A DNA stretch of 51,797 nt from Candidatus Fermentithermobacillaceae bacterium (GCA_020725645.1 DYEQ01000009.1:1-51797); one strand, 5' to 3'; positions 1-8,271 are shown, numbered from the stretch's first letter. Numbers and translations are program-made. Notes: generated by a model from the sequence alone, not told the origin.

Positions 1-1295
1 ACCAGGGGCGAGCTTGCCGCAGCAGGGTCCCAGCCCAGCTTGCTGAGGATGAACGGGATCGCCACGCCTATGATGCACGAGGCCAGAACGACCAGCACCA
101 TGCTGATTCCCGCGACCATACCTACTTGAGCGCTTACGCGGAGGGCGGCGACTCCCCAGACGATTGCGCCCATGGTAGCCCCCAGAGCCAGGGCGAGCGC
201 GACTTCTCGCAGCACAACCCGGGCCCAGTCCCTCGCTTTGACATCGCCGGTGGCAAGAGCTCTCACCATCAGCGTTGCCGACTGGGCCCCTGCGTTTCCC
301 GCGCTATCGATGAGGAGAGGGAGGAAAAACACGAGGGGGACCATCTTAGCTATGGTGCCTTCGAACCGGGATATTATGTTGCCGGAAAGGAGGTAAACGA
401 GGACCAACCCCAGAAGCCAGGTCACACGGTTCTTGTAAAGAAGCCGGACCGTGGCTTCCTTCAGCGAGACCTTCAACGGGGAGATGCCCGCTCCCTTGTG
501 GAAGTCTTCGGTGGTTTCTTCCTGTGCCACTTCCAAAACGTCGTCGGCCGTAACTATTCCTACCAAAACGCCCTGGGAGTCGACGACCGGCAGCGCCAGA
601 AGGTCGTATCGTTCCATGATCTTCGCCGCCTTCTCCCGGTCCTCGAAGGCGCTGATGCTGATGGCGGGAGACCGCATTATCCCGCGTACTTTCTCCCCGG
701 GCTGGCTCAGCACGATTTGCCTCAAGGACACCGCCCCCACCAGGCGGGAGGCGGCATCGGTGACATACAACACGTTGATGGTTTCGCGGCTCTGCGCCGT
801 ACGCCTGATTTCTTCCATGGCCTGGCTTACCGTCCAGTCCGGGCGCAGTGAGACGTAGTCCGGCGTCATGAGACGCCCGACGCTTTCCTCCGGGTACCCC
901 AAAAGTTCTCTGGCCTCTTTCAGCTCCTCGGGATCCAGCAGGGTCAAAAGCTTTTGGGTGACTTCAGCCGGGAGCTCCGAAAGAAGAGCAGTCCGGTCGT
1001 CGGGCGCCAGGTTTTTTATAAGGCCGCGGGTCTCCTCATCGGTAAGCTCTTTGAGGAGTGCGTCCTGGTCCGCGGTTTCAAGATAGGCGAATACCTCCGC
1101 CCCCAAGGTCCGGGGAAGGCATCTGAAGAGGAGCATCCTCTCGGGCTTCTCCAAATCCGAGAGGAGGTCGGCGATATCGGCCACGGGTCGTTTGGTTAAT
1201 AGATCCTTGAGACTCGACCAGTCCCTTTTAGCGATCAACTCCCTGATTTCGCCGAGCGGGTCTTGTTGAATCTTCCTTTTGTTTACCTTGTTCAC
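1..1295 (-). CDS. mgtE: Magnesium transporter MgtE, copy 1 (3' end outside window)
   Basis: MgtE carries Mg2+ across the cytoplasmic membrane. The reading frame opens at a GTG (1293-1295 on the minus strand) preceded by GGGAGGTGAAG, and runs off the left edge. It begins VNKVNKRKIQQDPLGEIREL, followed by the cytosolic N-domain (ADIADLLSDLEKPERMLLF), the CBS-pair region (R-x-L-M-T-P-D-Y-V, then V-G-I-V-T-A-D-D), and the first membrane segments. It closely parallels the gene just upstream (start 2758), so the two are tandem paralogues in the same direction, 122 bp apart. The final membrane helices are missing only because of the window edge. Confidence 0.9.
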   Translation of the reverse strand, partial: MNKVNKRKIQQDPLGEIRELIAKRDWSSLKDLLTKRPVADIADLLSDLEKPERMLLFRCLPRTLGAEVFAYLETADQDALLKELTDEETRGLIKNLAPDDRTALLSELPAEVTQKLLTLLDPEELKEARELLGYPEESVGRLMTPDYVSLRPDWTVSQAMEEIRRTAQSRETINVLYVTDAASRLVGAVSLRQIVLSQPGEKVRGIMRSPAISISAFEDREKAAKIMERYDLLALPVVDSQGVLVGIVTADDVLEVAQEETTEDFHKGAGISPLKVSLKEATVRLLYKNRVTWLLGLVLVYLLSGNIISRFEGTIAKMVPLVFFLPLLIDSAGNAGAQSATLMVRALATGDVKARDWARVVLREVALALALGATMGAIVWGVAALRVSAQVGMVAGISMVLVVLASCIIGVAIPFILSKLGWDPAAASSPL

Positions 1296-1417
1296 CGACC
1301 TTCACCTCCCGTTTTCGCCCGGGTCTCATCTCGTACCCGTTAACACTTCTTGCTCACCATATGAGAGTTCCGGACATATCTGTACCGTCACAGATTTGCA
1401 TGGATCTGCGGCGCTCC

Positions 1418-2758
1418 TCAAATACCCAGGTACCAGCTGGCTAACTTGAAATATATGAAAACGCCCAGGATGTCGGCTATCGATGTGATAAGAGGTGAAC
1501 TGGACGCCGCAGGGTCGACACCCAACCTGCCCAGGAGCATAGGCACGGTGATTCCTATGAGGCTCGAAATCGTGACGATGACCACTCCGCTCAGGGCAAC
1601 CACCAAGCCTACGGAATTGCCACCCTGGAGGATGCTGGGTCCCAGTACGGCGAGTCCCACGGTCAAACCGAGCAGAAGGGATATGCCCAGTTCCTTCAAA
1701 ACCAGGACAAACCAATCCCTGTACTCCGCGTCCCCGGTAGCCAGGTCTCGGATGACCAGTGTAGCGGATTGGGCACCTGCGTTGCCACCGCAGCCGATCA
1801 AAAGCGGAAGGAAGAAGACCAGCGCCAAAACTCTCGAAATCGCGTGCTCAAACCTGGATATGATTCCAGCTGCCATGAGGTCGACGAATATGAGGCTGAC
1901 GAGCCATCCTATCCGGTTTTTAAAGAGCATCGAAAGCCCGGCGTTGCCGAAGCTCACCCTCAAAGGATTCACGCCTGCTCCTTTGTGAAAGTCCTCGGTC
2001 GCTTCTTCGCTGGCCAGCTCGAGGATGTCGTCGCCTGTCACGATTCCCACGAGGACGCCGTCGGAGTCTACGACGGGGAGCACGAACAGCCCATGTCGTT
2101 CCATCGTTCTCGACGCCTCTTCCCGGTCAGCGAAAGCGGACAAACTCACGACGGGAGTAGTCATGATTTCGGCTACAACTTGGCTCGGTTCTGCCAGGAC
2201 GAGCTCGCGCAACGATACAACACCTAAAAGATGCCAGTCCCGGTCGGTGACATATGCCACGTTAATGGTCTCGCGGTCTTGACCCATCTTGCGTATGTGC
2301 TCCATGGCTGTCTGGACAGTCCAATCCGGGCGAATGGCCACGTAATCCGGGGTCATCAACCGCCCGACGCTTTCCTCGGGATACCCCAAAAGCTCCCGAG
2401 CTTCCTCAAGATCCTCGGGGCTGAGCAGGTTAAGGAGCTTTTGGGTGACGCGACCCGGGAGTTCCTCCAGAAGGGCTGTCCTGTCGTCGGGACGGAGGCT
2501 GGCCATCAGATGACGGGTCTCCTCGTCGGTGAGTTCCGTGAGGAGGTTCTTCTGAACCATCGAATCAAACTCGGAAAACACGTCTGCCGCAATGTCCCTG
2601 GGCAGCAAGCGGAAGAGCAGTACCCTGGACTGCTTGTCGAGCTCGGTGAGAAGGTCAGCTATGTCCGGTACTCGCCATCGAGCTATTTTGTCTCGAAGGC
2701 GGGACCAGTTCCTATTTTCGATGAGCTCCTGGATTTCGGGTATGTCGAATCCGGTCAC
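1418..2758 (-). CDS. mgtE: Magnesium transporter MgtE, copy 2
   Basis: Full-length Mg2+ channel/transporter of 446 residues, the usual family size. From N to C: the MgtE N-domain (helical repeats ending around the phrase RLLPRDIAADVFSEFDS), two CBS domains that sense Mg2+ (containing RLMTPDYVAIRPDW and VGIVTGDDILELA), then about five membrane helices starting near IGWLVSLIFVDLMAAG and including the pore signature GCGGNAGAQSATL. I chose the GTG at 2758 because GAGGAGGGG lies nine bases upstream; the frame stays open to a GTG at 2815 but that one lacks a ribosome site. A GC-rich hairpin-capable stretch lies upstream (2860-2920), but I could not match it to the M-box magnesium riboswitch. Confidence 0.95.
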   Translation of the reverse strand: MTGFDIPEIQELIENRNWSRLRDKIARWRVPDIADLLTELDKQSRVLLFRLLPRDIAADVFSEFDSMVQKNLLTELTDEETRHLMASLRPDDRTALLEELPGRVTQKLLNLLSPEDLEEARELLGYPEESVGRLMTPDYVAIRPDWTVQTAMEHIRKMGQDRETINVAYVTDRDWHLLGVVSLRELVLAEPSQVVAEIMTTPVVSLSAFADREEASRTMERHGLFVLPVVDSDGVLVGIVTGDDILELASEEATEDFHKGAGVNPLRVSFGNAGLSMLFKNRIGWLVSLIFVDLMAAGIISRFEHAISRVLALVFFLPLLIGCGGNAGAQSATLVIRDLATGDAEYRDWFVLVLKELGISLLLGLTVGLAVLGPSILQGGNSVGLVVALSGVVIVTISSLIGITVPMLLGRLGVDPAASSSPLITSIADILGVFIYFKLASWYLGI

Positions 2759-2994
2759 GACCCACCCCTCCTCAGCAACAGGATACCCCTTCGTTGGACT
2801 TAATGGTCCTTTCACCGGGATTACGTTTTGAAGTTCTAAGGTGGTCCGCGCGCTGGGCCCTCGCCCTCAGCGGCATCCAGGGCGCTCACCCAGGGAAGAG
2901 GCCTTGGGGGCCACCGTTGAGGATCAAAACGAGGATAGCAGAAAGGAGACGTCGAGAGAAGACTGAACAAGCATAAAAAAAGAGGTCGAATCTT

Positions 2995-3156
2995 TCGGCG
3001 GCCTATGTCCTTACAGGTGGATTGGCCGGTGTGGCTTACGGTATAGAGGCGATTCCGCAACAGTGGCTGAACGGCATAGCGAAGGCGAAGGAGGTACGGG
3101 AGCTCGCCGAGCGTTTTGCTCTCGCGGTGAGGAAGGTGTACGAGGGAAGGCGGTAG
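2995..3156 (+). pseudogene. C-terminal remnant of an ADP-ribosylglycohydrolase (DraG family)
   Basis: This short frame reads SAAYVLTGGLAGVAYGIEAI, then PQQWLNGIAKAKEVREL and on to the stop TAG at 3154. That is the typical C-terminal end of ADP-ribosylglycohydrolases (the family usually has T-G-G-L-A-G-x-x-Y-G-x-E-A-I-P-x-x-W-L). The metal-binding N-terminal and central parts are absent: a stop lies at 2974 in frame and the sequence before it belongs to the region upstream of mgtE. It is therefore a tail left by a deletion or rearrangement. No ribosome site precedes it. It cannot be functional as it stands. Family assignment is from motif recognition, not alignment. Confidence 0.75.
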
Positions 3157-3217
3157 GTGCTCTAACTCTATACCCTATGCAGCCTGTCGCGATATTGTTC
3201 AACGGCTGGTCCGCGAG

Positions 3218-3733
3218 CTACCGAAGGCCGCTTCGGAGGAGTTTCTCTACAATCAGCTTATCCGCCGGGGCGAAGCGGTATCGAGGTAGATCGGGGATTT
3301 TCACCCAACGGGATGGCGGGTTTTCCGCCTGGCTTGCTCTCGCTACCTCCGGGACGGGATCATCCATGGGTTGAGCCTGGCTGTGCGGTTTTCGTAGCAC
3401 GCCTTTTGTGCTTGTCGCAGGTTCTCCGCCATTCCCTGACTTTGTGTCCACAGGCCGGCAGCGATAGGCGAGGAGAAGAACGGGACCGTGGGCATAGACG
3501 TGATAGACTACCCGGAAGATGTCCTCGATCTCCACGTCTAGCCCTAATTCCTCCCGGAGTTCCCTGGCCAAACACTCCTCGGGACTTTCCCCCCGCTCGA
3601 GCTTTCCTCCGGGAAACTCCCATAGTCCCTCAAGAGCACCTGCCGTCCTCCGCGCGACCAAGACGGCATCGTCTTTGTGAATGACGCCTGCTGTAACGAT
3701 GAGCGGGTAACCATTCTGCCTAGACCCGGTCAA
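3218..3733 (-). CDS. Nudix hydrolase (MutT-like)
   Basis: Nudix enzymes hydrolyse nucleoside diphosphates linked to another moiety; MutT-type members remove oxidised dNTPs. The Nudix box is complete: it starts GGKLERGESPEE and ends ARELREELGL. The C-terminal phrase YRFAPADKLIVEKLL is typical of MutT/NudG-like proteins. Between the core (ending near LLLAYRCRP) and this tail lies about 40 residues of low-complexity sequence (roughly minus-strand 3451 down to 3322) that ordinary MutT proteins lack. Start is uncertain: the TTG at 3733 has GAGGGA a few bases upstream; the frame is open to another TTG at 3760 with no ribosome site. Confidence 0.85.
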   Translation of the reverse strand: MTGSRQNGYPLIVTAGVIHKDDAVLVARRTAGALEGLWEFPGGKLERGESPEECLARELREELGLDVEIEDIFRVVYHVYAHGPVLLLAYRCRPVDTKSGNGGEPATSTKGVLRKPHSQAQPMDDPVPEVARASQAENPPSRWVKIPDLPRYRFAPADKLIVEKLLRSGLR

Positions 3734-3802
3734 ACGTCCCTCATCCTTCCGGATTTCCAACCCAAGTCCAGCTGTCTTGAATTTACCCGGTACTCACCCA
3801 AT

Positions 3803-4300
3803 CTACGCAGGCCAGGTTTCGCTCGGGAAAAGCTCTTCCTTCGATTTACGGCCTCGCATTACGCCTTCGGTAGCGGGAATCCCGACCGGGAGCAGGCACA
3901 CCACGCTGACGGAATCGGGGATGCCTAGAATCTCTTTGACTTTTGCTTCCGAGAAAGCGCCGATCCAGCAGGTCCCGAGTCCTTCCGCCCGAGCTGCCAA
4001 GGTCATGTGGTCCATGGCGATAGCTACGTCTACGAAAGCGTAGCGACGCTGGGGATTCGTGGCGCATCCCACGATGACGACGGCGGCATCACCGACGAAG
4101 GATTGGTTATTGCAGGCCTGAGCCAGCTCGCGCCTGCGCTTTTCGTCTTTGACTACGATGAACTTATACTCCTGGCGGTTCGCCGCCGACGGAGCGAGTC
4201 TTGCTGCCTCGAGAACCTTGGCCAGAGATTCCTCGGGTACAGGCTCATTTTTGTATGCCCTTATGGATCTCCTTGTTCGGATAGCTTCGAAGACGTCCAT
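3803..4300 (-). CDS. Nitroreductase family protein (FMN-dependent)
   Basis: Predicted flavin oxidoreductase using NAD(P)H, about 165 residues, at the small end for nitroreductases. The FMN-binding N-terminus reads FEAIRTRRSIRAYKNEPVP, followed by LAPSAANRQEYKFIVV; the C-terminal half has the usual EGLGTCWIGAF and LPVGIPA motifs. The ATG at 4300 is favoured because GGAGG lies ten bases upstream; the frame extends to a GTG at 4309 that overlaps that ribosome site. The natural substrate cannot be told from sequence. It lies 69 bp upstream of the Nudix gene in the same direction. Confidence 0.9.
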   Translation of the reverse strand: MDVFEAIRTRRSIRAYKNEPVPEESLAKVLEAARLAPSAANRQEYKFIVVKDEKRRRELAQACNNQSFVGDAAVVIVGCATNPQRRYAFVDVAIAMDHMTLAARAEGLGTCWIGAFSEAKVKEILGIPDSVSVVCLLPVGIPATEGVMRGRKSKEELFPSETWPA

Positions 4301-4333
4301 GGAACTCACTCCTCCTTCTCCTGAATCGTACTC

Positions 4334-4513
4334 CTAAATCGTGGACGACCGGTCAAAGAGCGCACCCACGGCGACCGCCCGGCGCTCGTCCCCGGACGCG
4401 GTGATGGCGCTTTGCAATGACCTCCGGGGGAAGTTCTGGATCGCGCCGGCCAGTTCCTCCTCGCTTTCCGGAAAGAGCTCGCGCACGGGAAGAAGCACGA
4501 GTGCCGGAGAATG
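4334..4513 (-). pseudogene. Unidentified protein fragment
   Basis: A stop-to-stop frame of 59 codons. It contains LLPVRELFPESEEELAGAI followed by NFPRRSLQSAIT and ends VGALFDRSSTI. The composition (acidic helix, ordered hydrophobics) looks like a genuine protein, but there is no plausible ribosome site, and the stop at 4514-4516 lies directly before it. I read it as the C-terminal piece of a lost gene. I do not recognise the family. The only possible starts are internal GTG codons without a Shine-Dalgarno sequence. Confidence 0.4.
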
Positions 4514-4747
4514 CTAAGTCATGGTCAACCGGATGGTGGTTTGAGGAAGGTTTGAGTCTTGGGCCGTTGAATACGGGCGACAAATGACAGTGCGAGAGTT
4601 TTTGCGGTACCAGGACGTGTCCTGATCGTTGGCGAAACTTAGCGCAGCTCGAAAGCGGCCGGGGCAGAATCGAGACTGTACGACCCGACTCCACCGGAGG
4701 CACGAAGGCGTGGGTTGAAACTGACCGGACAGGCGAGGTGATTTGGA

Positions 4748-5803
4748 TTGCCGGGCAAGCACCGCCGGCGAGACGACAAGTTTACCGTGAGAAGCATGTC
4801 CCCGTCCTATAGTGGCCTTTCCAGGGATGTTCTTATGGAGAGGGCCGAACGAGCCTGGAAACTGGCGTCTCCTTGCGTGCTTTGCGGGCGCAAGTGTCTC
4901 GTTGAACGGGCCGAAGACCCCGGAGAAGACAGCGGAAGAGGTCGGAAAGGGGTGCTTGGAGACGAGTCTTCGGCTGGACGAGAGGGCGACATCCCTGAAA
5001 GAACTGAAAGAAGACGCCGGGTCGGCGTATGCAAGACCGGAAGGAGGGCGGTGGTATCAAGTTACGGTCCTCACTTTGGAGAAGAGCCTCCCATAACCGG
5101 CTGGCGAGGGTCGGGAACCATCTTCTTTTCTTACTGCAATCTCAGGTGCATCTTCTGCCAGAACTATGAGATAGCCCACCTGGGCGAGGGAAGGGAAGTT
5201 CGAGACGAGGAACTCGCCGCTATCATGCTGGAACTCCAGGAAATGGGTTGTCATAACATCAACCTCGTTTCGCCGACTCATGTCGTCCCGCAAATCCTTT
5301 CCGGCCTGGCCATTGCAGTCGAGGAAGGATTGAGAATTCCTCTTGTATACAACACCGGGGGTTATGATACCGTCGAGACCCTTAAGCTGCTCGACGGAAT
5401 AGTGGATATCTACATGCCGGATATGAAGTACGGCACCCGCGAAGCTGCGGAAAAATACTCTCTGGCGCCTGACTACCCCGAGGTGAACTTCGCCGCGGTC
5501 AAAGAGATGCACCGGCAGGTGGGAGACCTGGTCACGGATGAAAGGGGTATCGCCGTGCGAGGCCTTCTCGTAAGGCACTTGGTTCTTCCGGGTAATCTCG
5601 CGGGTACCGAGATCATAATGAAGTTCATCGCGGACGAAATGAGTAAAGATACTTACGTGAACATCATGGACCAGTACAGGCCGTACTACAAAGCTGTAGG
5701 TGACCCCGTGTTGGGGCGCCGCATAACGAGGGAGGAATACCAGGGGGCGCTCAGGATCGCTCGGGAAGCGGGATTGACCCGAGTAATGCAATTCGGCGAG
5801 TGA
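4748..5803 (+). CDS. Radical SAM protein, PflX/PflA-like
   Basis: A radical S-adenosylmethionine enzyme related to pyruvate-formate-lyase activating proteins (PflX type). The cluster-binding motif is C130-x3-C134-x2-C137 within SYCNLRCIFCQNYEIAH. Further matches are NLVSPTHVVPQ, YNTGGYDTVETL and IYMPDMKYG, typical of this group. An N-terminal cysteine set (SPCVLCGRKC near residue 43 and VGVCKTG near 93) is split by about 37 residues of Glu/Arg/Gly-rich sequence (residues 55-91) that relatives normally lack. The TTG start at 4748 is preceded by GAGGTG at good spacing; an ATG at 4796 is the alternative. The protein it activates is not in the window. Confidence 0.88.
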   Translation: MPGKHRRRDDKFTVRSMSPSYSGLSRDVLMERAERAWKLASPCVLCGRKCLVERAEDPGEDSGRGRKGVLGDESSAGREGDIPERTERRRRVGVCKTGRRAVVSSYGPHFGEEPPITGWRGSGTIFFSYCNLRCIFCQNYEIAHLGEGREVRDEELAAIMLELQEMGCHNINLVSPTHVVPQILSGLAIAVEEGLRIPLVYNTGGYDTVETLKLLDGIVDIYMPDMKYGTREAAEKYSLAPDYPEVNFAAVKEMHRQVGDLVTDERGIAVRGLLVRHLVLPGNLAGTEIIMKFIADEMSKDTYVNIMDQYRPYYKAVGDPVLGRRITREEYQGALRIAREAGLTRVMQFGE

Positions 5804-5913
5804 CCGGTTCGCCGACTGGTCGGACCAACCGGGCCATGAGAGTCTGGCCGTGGCGACCGGCCCTCGCATTGCACGATTATGCTCCTGGTACGCCGGTACC
5901 GAGCCGGCTTACC

Positions 5914-6447
5914 TTAATTGGTCTCCCTGCGCACCGCTACGTAAATCCGGTCATTCGGTGAAAACCGGTCGTCGAGCACCACTTCAATGGTAGATGAAAA
6001 GCGCATCCCCCTATCCATAATTGGGGCGAGCCGTTCAGCGATGGTCGCCCGGATGTATCCGATATGAGCTCCCATCAAGTCCCTCACCGAGATGGCGTTG
6101 GGGTCGTAAGGGTTGGCGGGTTCCCTCACGAGGAATGCCGGTTGTCCCGCCTTCAAGCGTTTCAGAACCAGGGGATCACCGTGGTGCGGGCCCACCACTC
6201 TGGTTATGAACCGGGGGGCTTCTTCGTAAAACTTGTACACCTTAGAGAAGTCGGCACCGAGCGCTGCTCCAAAGGGGAGGCCCAAACGGTGCTCGGGCTT
6301 GAAGGCGGCGAACATGGCCTCGGCCAGGGCGTTGAGAAGTCTCTCCCTGGGAACGAAGTCACAGCAGATCTGGACAAACGAATTGTGCCATTCTTTCACC
6401 CCCGCGAGCACCTGAACGCCTGCCAGAAGCGCCCCGTACCTGATCAA
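5914..6447 (-). CDS. HIRAN-domain protein
   Basis: The C-terminal half matches a HIRAN domain: VVGPHHGDPLVLKRLKAGQ, then REPANPYDPNAISVRD and GAHIGYIRATIAERLAP. HIRAN domains bind DNA ends and are often found with DNA-repair or remodelling enzymes, but here the domain stands alone after about 90 residues I do not recognise (they include KEWHNSFVQICCDFVPRERL). The start is uncertain. I chose the TTG at 6447 because GGGAG lies six bases upstream and the frame upstream becomes Ser/Pro-rich; the frame stays open to an ATG at 6618. The longer version would overlap the divergent ORF at 6485. Confidence 0.7.
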   Translation of the reverse strand: MIRYGALLAGVQVLAGVKEWHNSFVQICCDFVPRERLLNALAEAMFAAFKPEHRLGLPFGAALGADFSKVYKFYEEAPRFITRVVGPHHGDPLVLKRLKAGQPAFLVREPANPYDPNAISVRDLMGAHIGYIRATIAERLAPIMDRGMRFSSTIEVVLDDRFSPNDRIYVAVRRETN

Positions 6448-6484
6448 AGATACTCCCTGCAGCACACGGCAAAGGTCCACCAAG

Positions 6485-6751
6485 ATGCTGGAGGAGACTT
6501 CTTCGCCCGGGCAAAACGCGAGGTGCCCGACCTCGTTCGACGGAGGTGAACTGGCTCGAGTCTTCAAGGAAGAGGTGCCGGGAAGCCCCGAGCTCAAGGC
6601 ATTCCTCGAAGTGGCCATGATGGGTTTGTCCGGAGCGGTGGGGAAAGGGCAGGCCCCCGCCGAAGTGCTGGTCAGCAGCTGGGTGCTATTGGGTATGGCT
6701 GTGGTGTTCTTCGCCCTCGGTGCTTACAGCTTGGGACGACGGCAGGCCTGA
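6485..6751 (+). CDS. Small protein with C-terminal membrane helix (hypothetical)
   Basis: An 88-residue frame whose second half looks genuine: LARVFKEEVPGSPELKAFLE, then a hydrophobic helix (VLVSSWVLLGMAVVFFALGA) and a basic end (SLGRRQA). This suggests a tail-anchored or single-span membrane protein. The first 20 residues run antisense to the HIRAN gene's possible extension and may not be translated. A GGAGGTGAA at 6540-6548 is a good ribosome site but no standard start follows at proper spacing except CTG. I do not recognise a family. Confidence 0.4.
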   Translation: MLEETSSPGQNARCPTSFDGGELARVFKEEVPGSPELKAFLEVAMMGLSGAVGKGQAPAEVLVSSWVLLGMAVVFFALGAYSLGRRQA

Positions 6752-6883
6752 CCTTGCTCAAGTAAACCTTGGCCGGGGTCCGCAGGCGCGCGGATAGTCT
6801 GGGACGGCGGCGAGTCTTATTCGACCGCAAGTCCCTGAGGCGGAGGCGCCATTGCGGCGAATCCCGTCTCGGGACTCACCAAA

Positions 6884-7600
6884 TCAAAGCCGCCACTTTT
6901 CCCTGATGCGCTCCCGCACCTCTTCGAGCTTCTTGCTGAGGTCGTCGCTGATTTCCTCGAACTTATCGCTCAAGGACTCCACCTGATTCTCGAGCTCCTC
7001 GATCTCGTTTTCCAGCTCCTCGATCTCGTTCTCAAGCTCCTCCAGCTTGTTCTCCCAGTCCTCCTCCATCTGCTCGAGAGCTTCGTCTATCTCTTCCTCC
7101 AGCTCATCGGCGGATTCATCGAGAGAACCTTGCTGCAAGCGGCGGCGGATTCTCTCATTCAGCTCCTCCTCGAGCTTGGTCAGGGACTCATTAAGTTGGG
7201 CCTTGAGATCCTCTTTCGTCTGCTGGAAGCCTTTGATCTTGTCGAGGATCCTCCGAACCTCCGCGTGATTTGACCCTACGTCCACGGCTACCCCTCCCGA
7301 ACCACGAGTGCCGGTGGTGATGACGACGGATCTCCGGCGCAGCTCTTCCGGTTGCCGCAGCAATCCAAGGAACACTCCCACCGCGAAGCCGACCTGCGCC
7401 AGCGTTGGTTCATCCGGAAGAGATGGGAGCAGCTCCTCGATGTTTTCGTAACCCGGCTCCGTCTTAAGCAGCGCCAGACACTTTCCGTACATCTCCGCTG
7501 CTTGTTTTTCGATGCCCTGATACATGCCGGTAAGCAAGCTGTTTTCTACCATGCTCTTAAGGGATAGAAGAACGGATCTGACCTGCGATACTTTATCCAT
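6884..7600 (-). CDS. Coiled-coil protein encoded after an ECF sigma factor
   Basis: A 238-residue protein. The N-terminal half is helical (SVLLSLKSMVENSLLTGMYQ), with a hydrophobic patch around VGFAVGVFLGLL that is probably not a membrane span. Residues from about 110 to the end form a strongly charged heptad coiled coil with repeated LEELENEIEELENE units. The coding DNA shows 21-bp tandem repeats there (about 6985-7050), i.e. whole heptads. The ATG at 7600 has GGAGG nine bases upstream. It starts 26 bp after the sigma gene ends, so the two form an operon; it might be a regulator or target of that sigma factor, by position only. No recognised domain. Confidence 0.75.
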   Translation of the reverse strand: MDKVSQVRSVLLSLKSMVENSLLTGMYQGIEKQAAEMYGKCLALLKTEPGYENIEELLPSLPDEPTLAQVGFAVGVFLGLLRQPEELRRRSVVITTGTRGSGGVAVDVGSNHAEVRRILDKIKGFQQTKEDLKAQLNESLTKLEEELNERIRRRLQQGSLDESADELEEEIDEALEQMEEDWENKLEELENEIEELENEIEELENQVESLSDKFEEISDDLSKKLEEVRERIREKWRL

Positions 7601-7626
7601 ACCCGATGACCTCCTCATGGCCTACC

Positions 7627-8136
7627 TTACTCTTCTCCGAGGATTTTCGACGCCATCCTCCTTCCGACGCTCGAACGCCACTTTACAAGCCCGGGGTCGA
7701 CCTTCAGGAGTTCGGACACCTCCTCTACGCTGTATTCCAGGGCATACCGGAGGAACAGGACCTGAAGGTACTTCTTCGGCAGTCTCCTGGTGAGAGCCGA
7801 AACCAGGGCAGAAGCCTCCGCCCGGTCAGCCGGGGAGGGGTCCGGATGCCTTTCGGGGAGCGTTAGAAGCTTCGAAGATCTTTCCTCGACGGCGTGGCGG
7901 GCGACGGTCTTCGCCTCATTCGCCGCTATAGCTCTCAGCCAGTACTTGAACTTGGCCTTATCCGAAAGCTGCTCCAAGCACGCATACGCACGTAAGAACG
8001 TCGTCTGGACCACGTCTTCCACCTCGGGAGAGTCTCCCAGTATGGCCCTGACGACCTGCTCCACGGCGCGGAAGTGCCGGATCATCAGCTCTTCGAAGGC
8101 AAGCTTGCCGGTCTCGATGGCGTCGTCGAGCTGCAT
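7627..8136 (-). CDS. RNA polymerase sigma factor, ECF type (N-terminus probably longer)
   Basis: Region 2 is visible as FEELMIRHFRAVEQVVRAIL, GDSPEVEDVVQTTFLRAY and FKYWLRAIAANEAK; region 4 as RRLPKKYLQVLFLRYALEYS, VEEVSELLKVDPGLVKWRSS. These direct core polymerase to specific promoters. The ATG at 8136 is the first standard start in this frame, but the frame is open upstream to 8258 and there encodes KKLLSDEELVKLVLAG, the conserved first helix of this family, so the real protein is longer (see the separate entry). About 30 low-complexity residues separate that helix from AFEELMIRHF, which is unusual. It precedes the coiled-coil gene. Confidence 0.88.
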   Translation of the reverse strand: MQLDDAIETGKLAFEELMIRHFRAVEQVVRAILGDSPEVEDVVQTTFLRAYACLEQLSDKAKFKYWLRAIAANEAKTVARHAVEERSSKLLTLPERHPDPSPADRAEASALVSALTRRLPKKYLQVLFLRYALEYSVEEVSELLKVDPGLVKWRSSVGRRMASKILGEE

Positions 8137-8263
8137 TGACCGGGGATCCCCGGCGGACCGGGGGAGTTCCTTGGAAGAAACCGCCGCCTTTCTGGACTCC
8201 TTGCCCGCGAGGACCAGTTTGACCAGCTCTTCATCGGAGAGGAGTTTTTTGATTACCCGTCAC
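8137..8263 (-). other. Upstream coding extension of the sigma factor, out of frame with its only start
   Basis: Minus-strand sequence here encodes KKLLSDEELVKLVLAG in frame with the sigma gene, but that frame has no ATG, GTG or TTG before a stop (TGA at about 8259-8261). A GTG at 8263 lies in another frame (GTG ACG GGT AAT CAA AAA ACT). Removing one A from the run of six A (plus-strand T run 8245-8250) would join that GTG to the sigma frame. A TATAAT box at 8272-8277 would place transcription start at about 8265, nearly on the GTG. Confidence 0.6.
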
Positions 8264-8271
8264 CTTCCTCG

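Noticed and set aside
126-851. Long plus-strand frames opposite mgtE and many similar frames opposite other genes
   Set aside because: Antisense shadows of clearly conserved genes; no ribosome sites and non-protein-like composition.
2830-3000. M-box magnesium riboswitch upstream of mgtE
   Set aside because: The expected position holds a GC-rich hairpin-capable stretch, but I could not find the conserved M-box motifs in order.
3160-3290. Plus-strand frame reading DIVQRLVRELPKAASEEF near the end of the Nudix gene
   Set aside because: Protein-like at first sight, but it runs antisense into the conserved C-terminus of the Nudix protein and has no start site.
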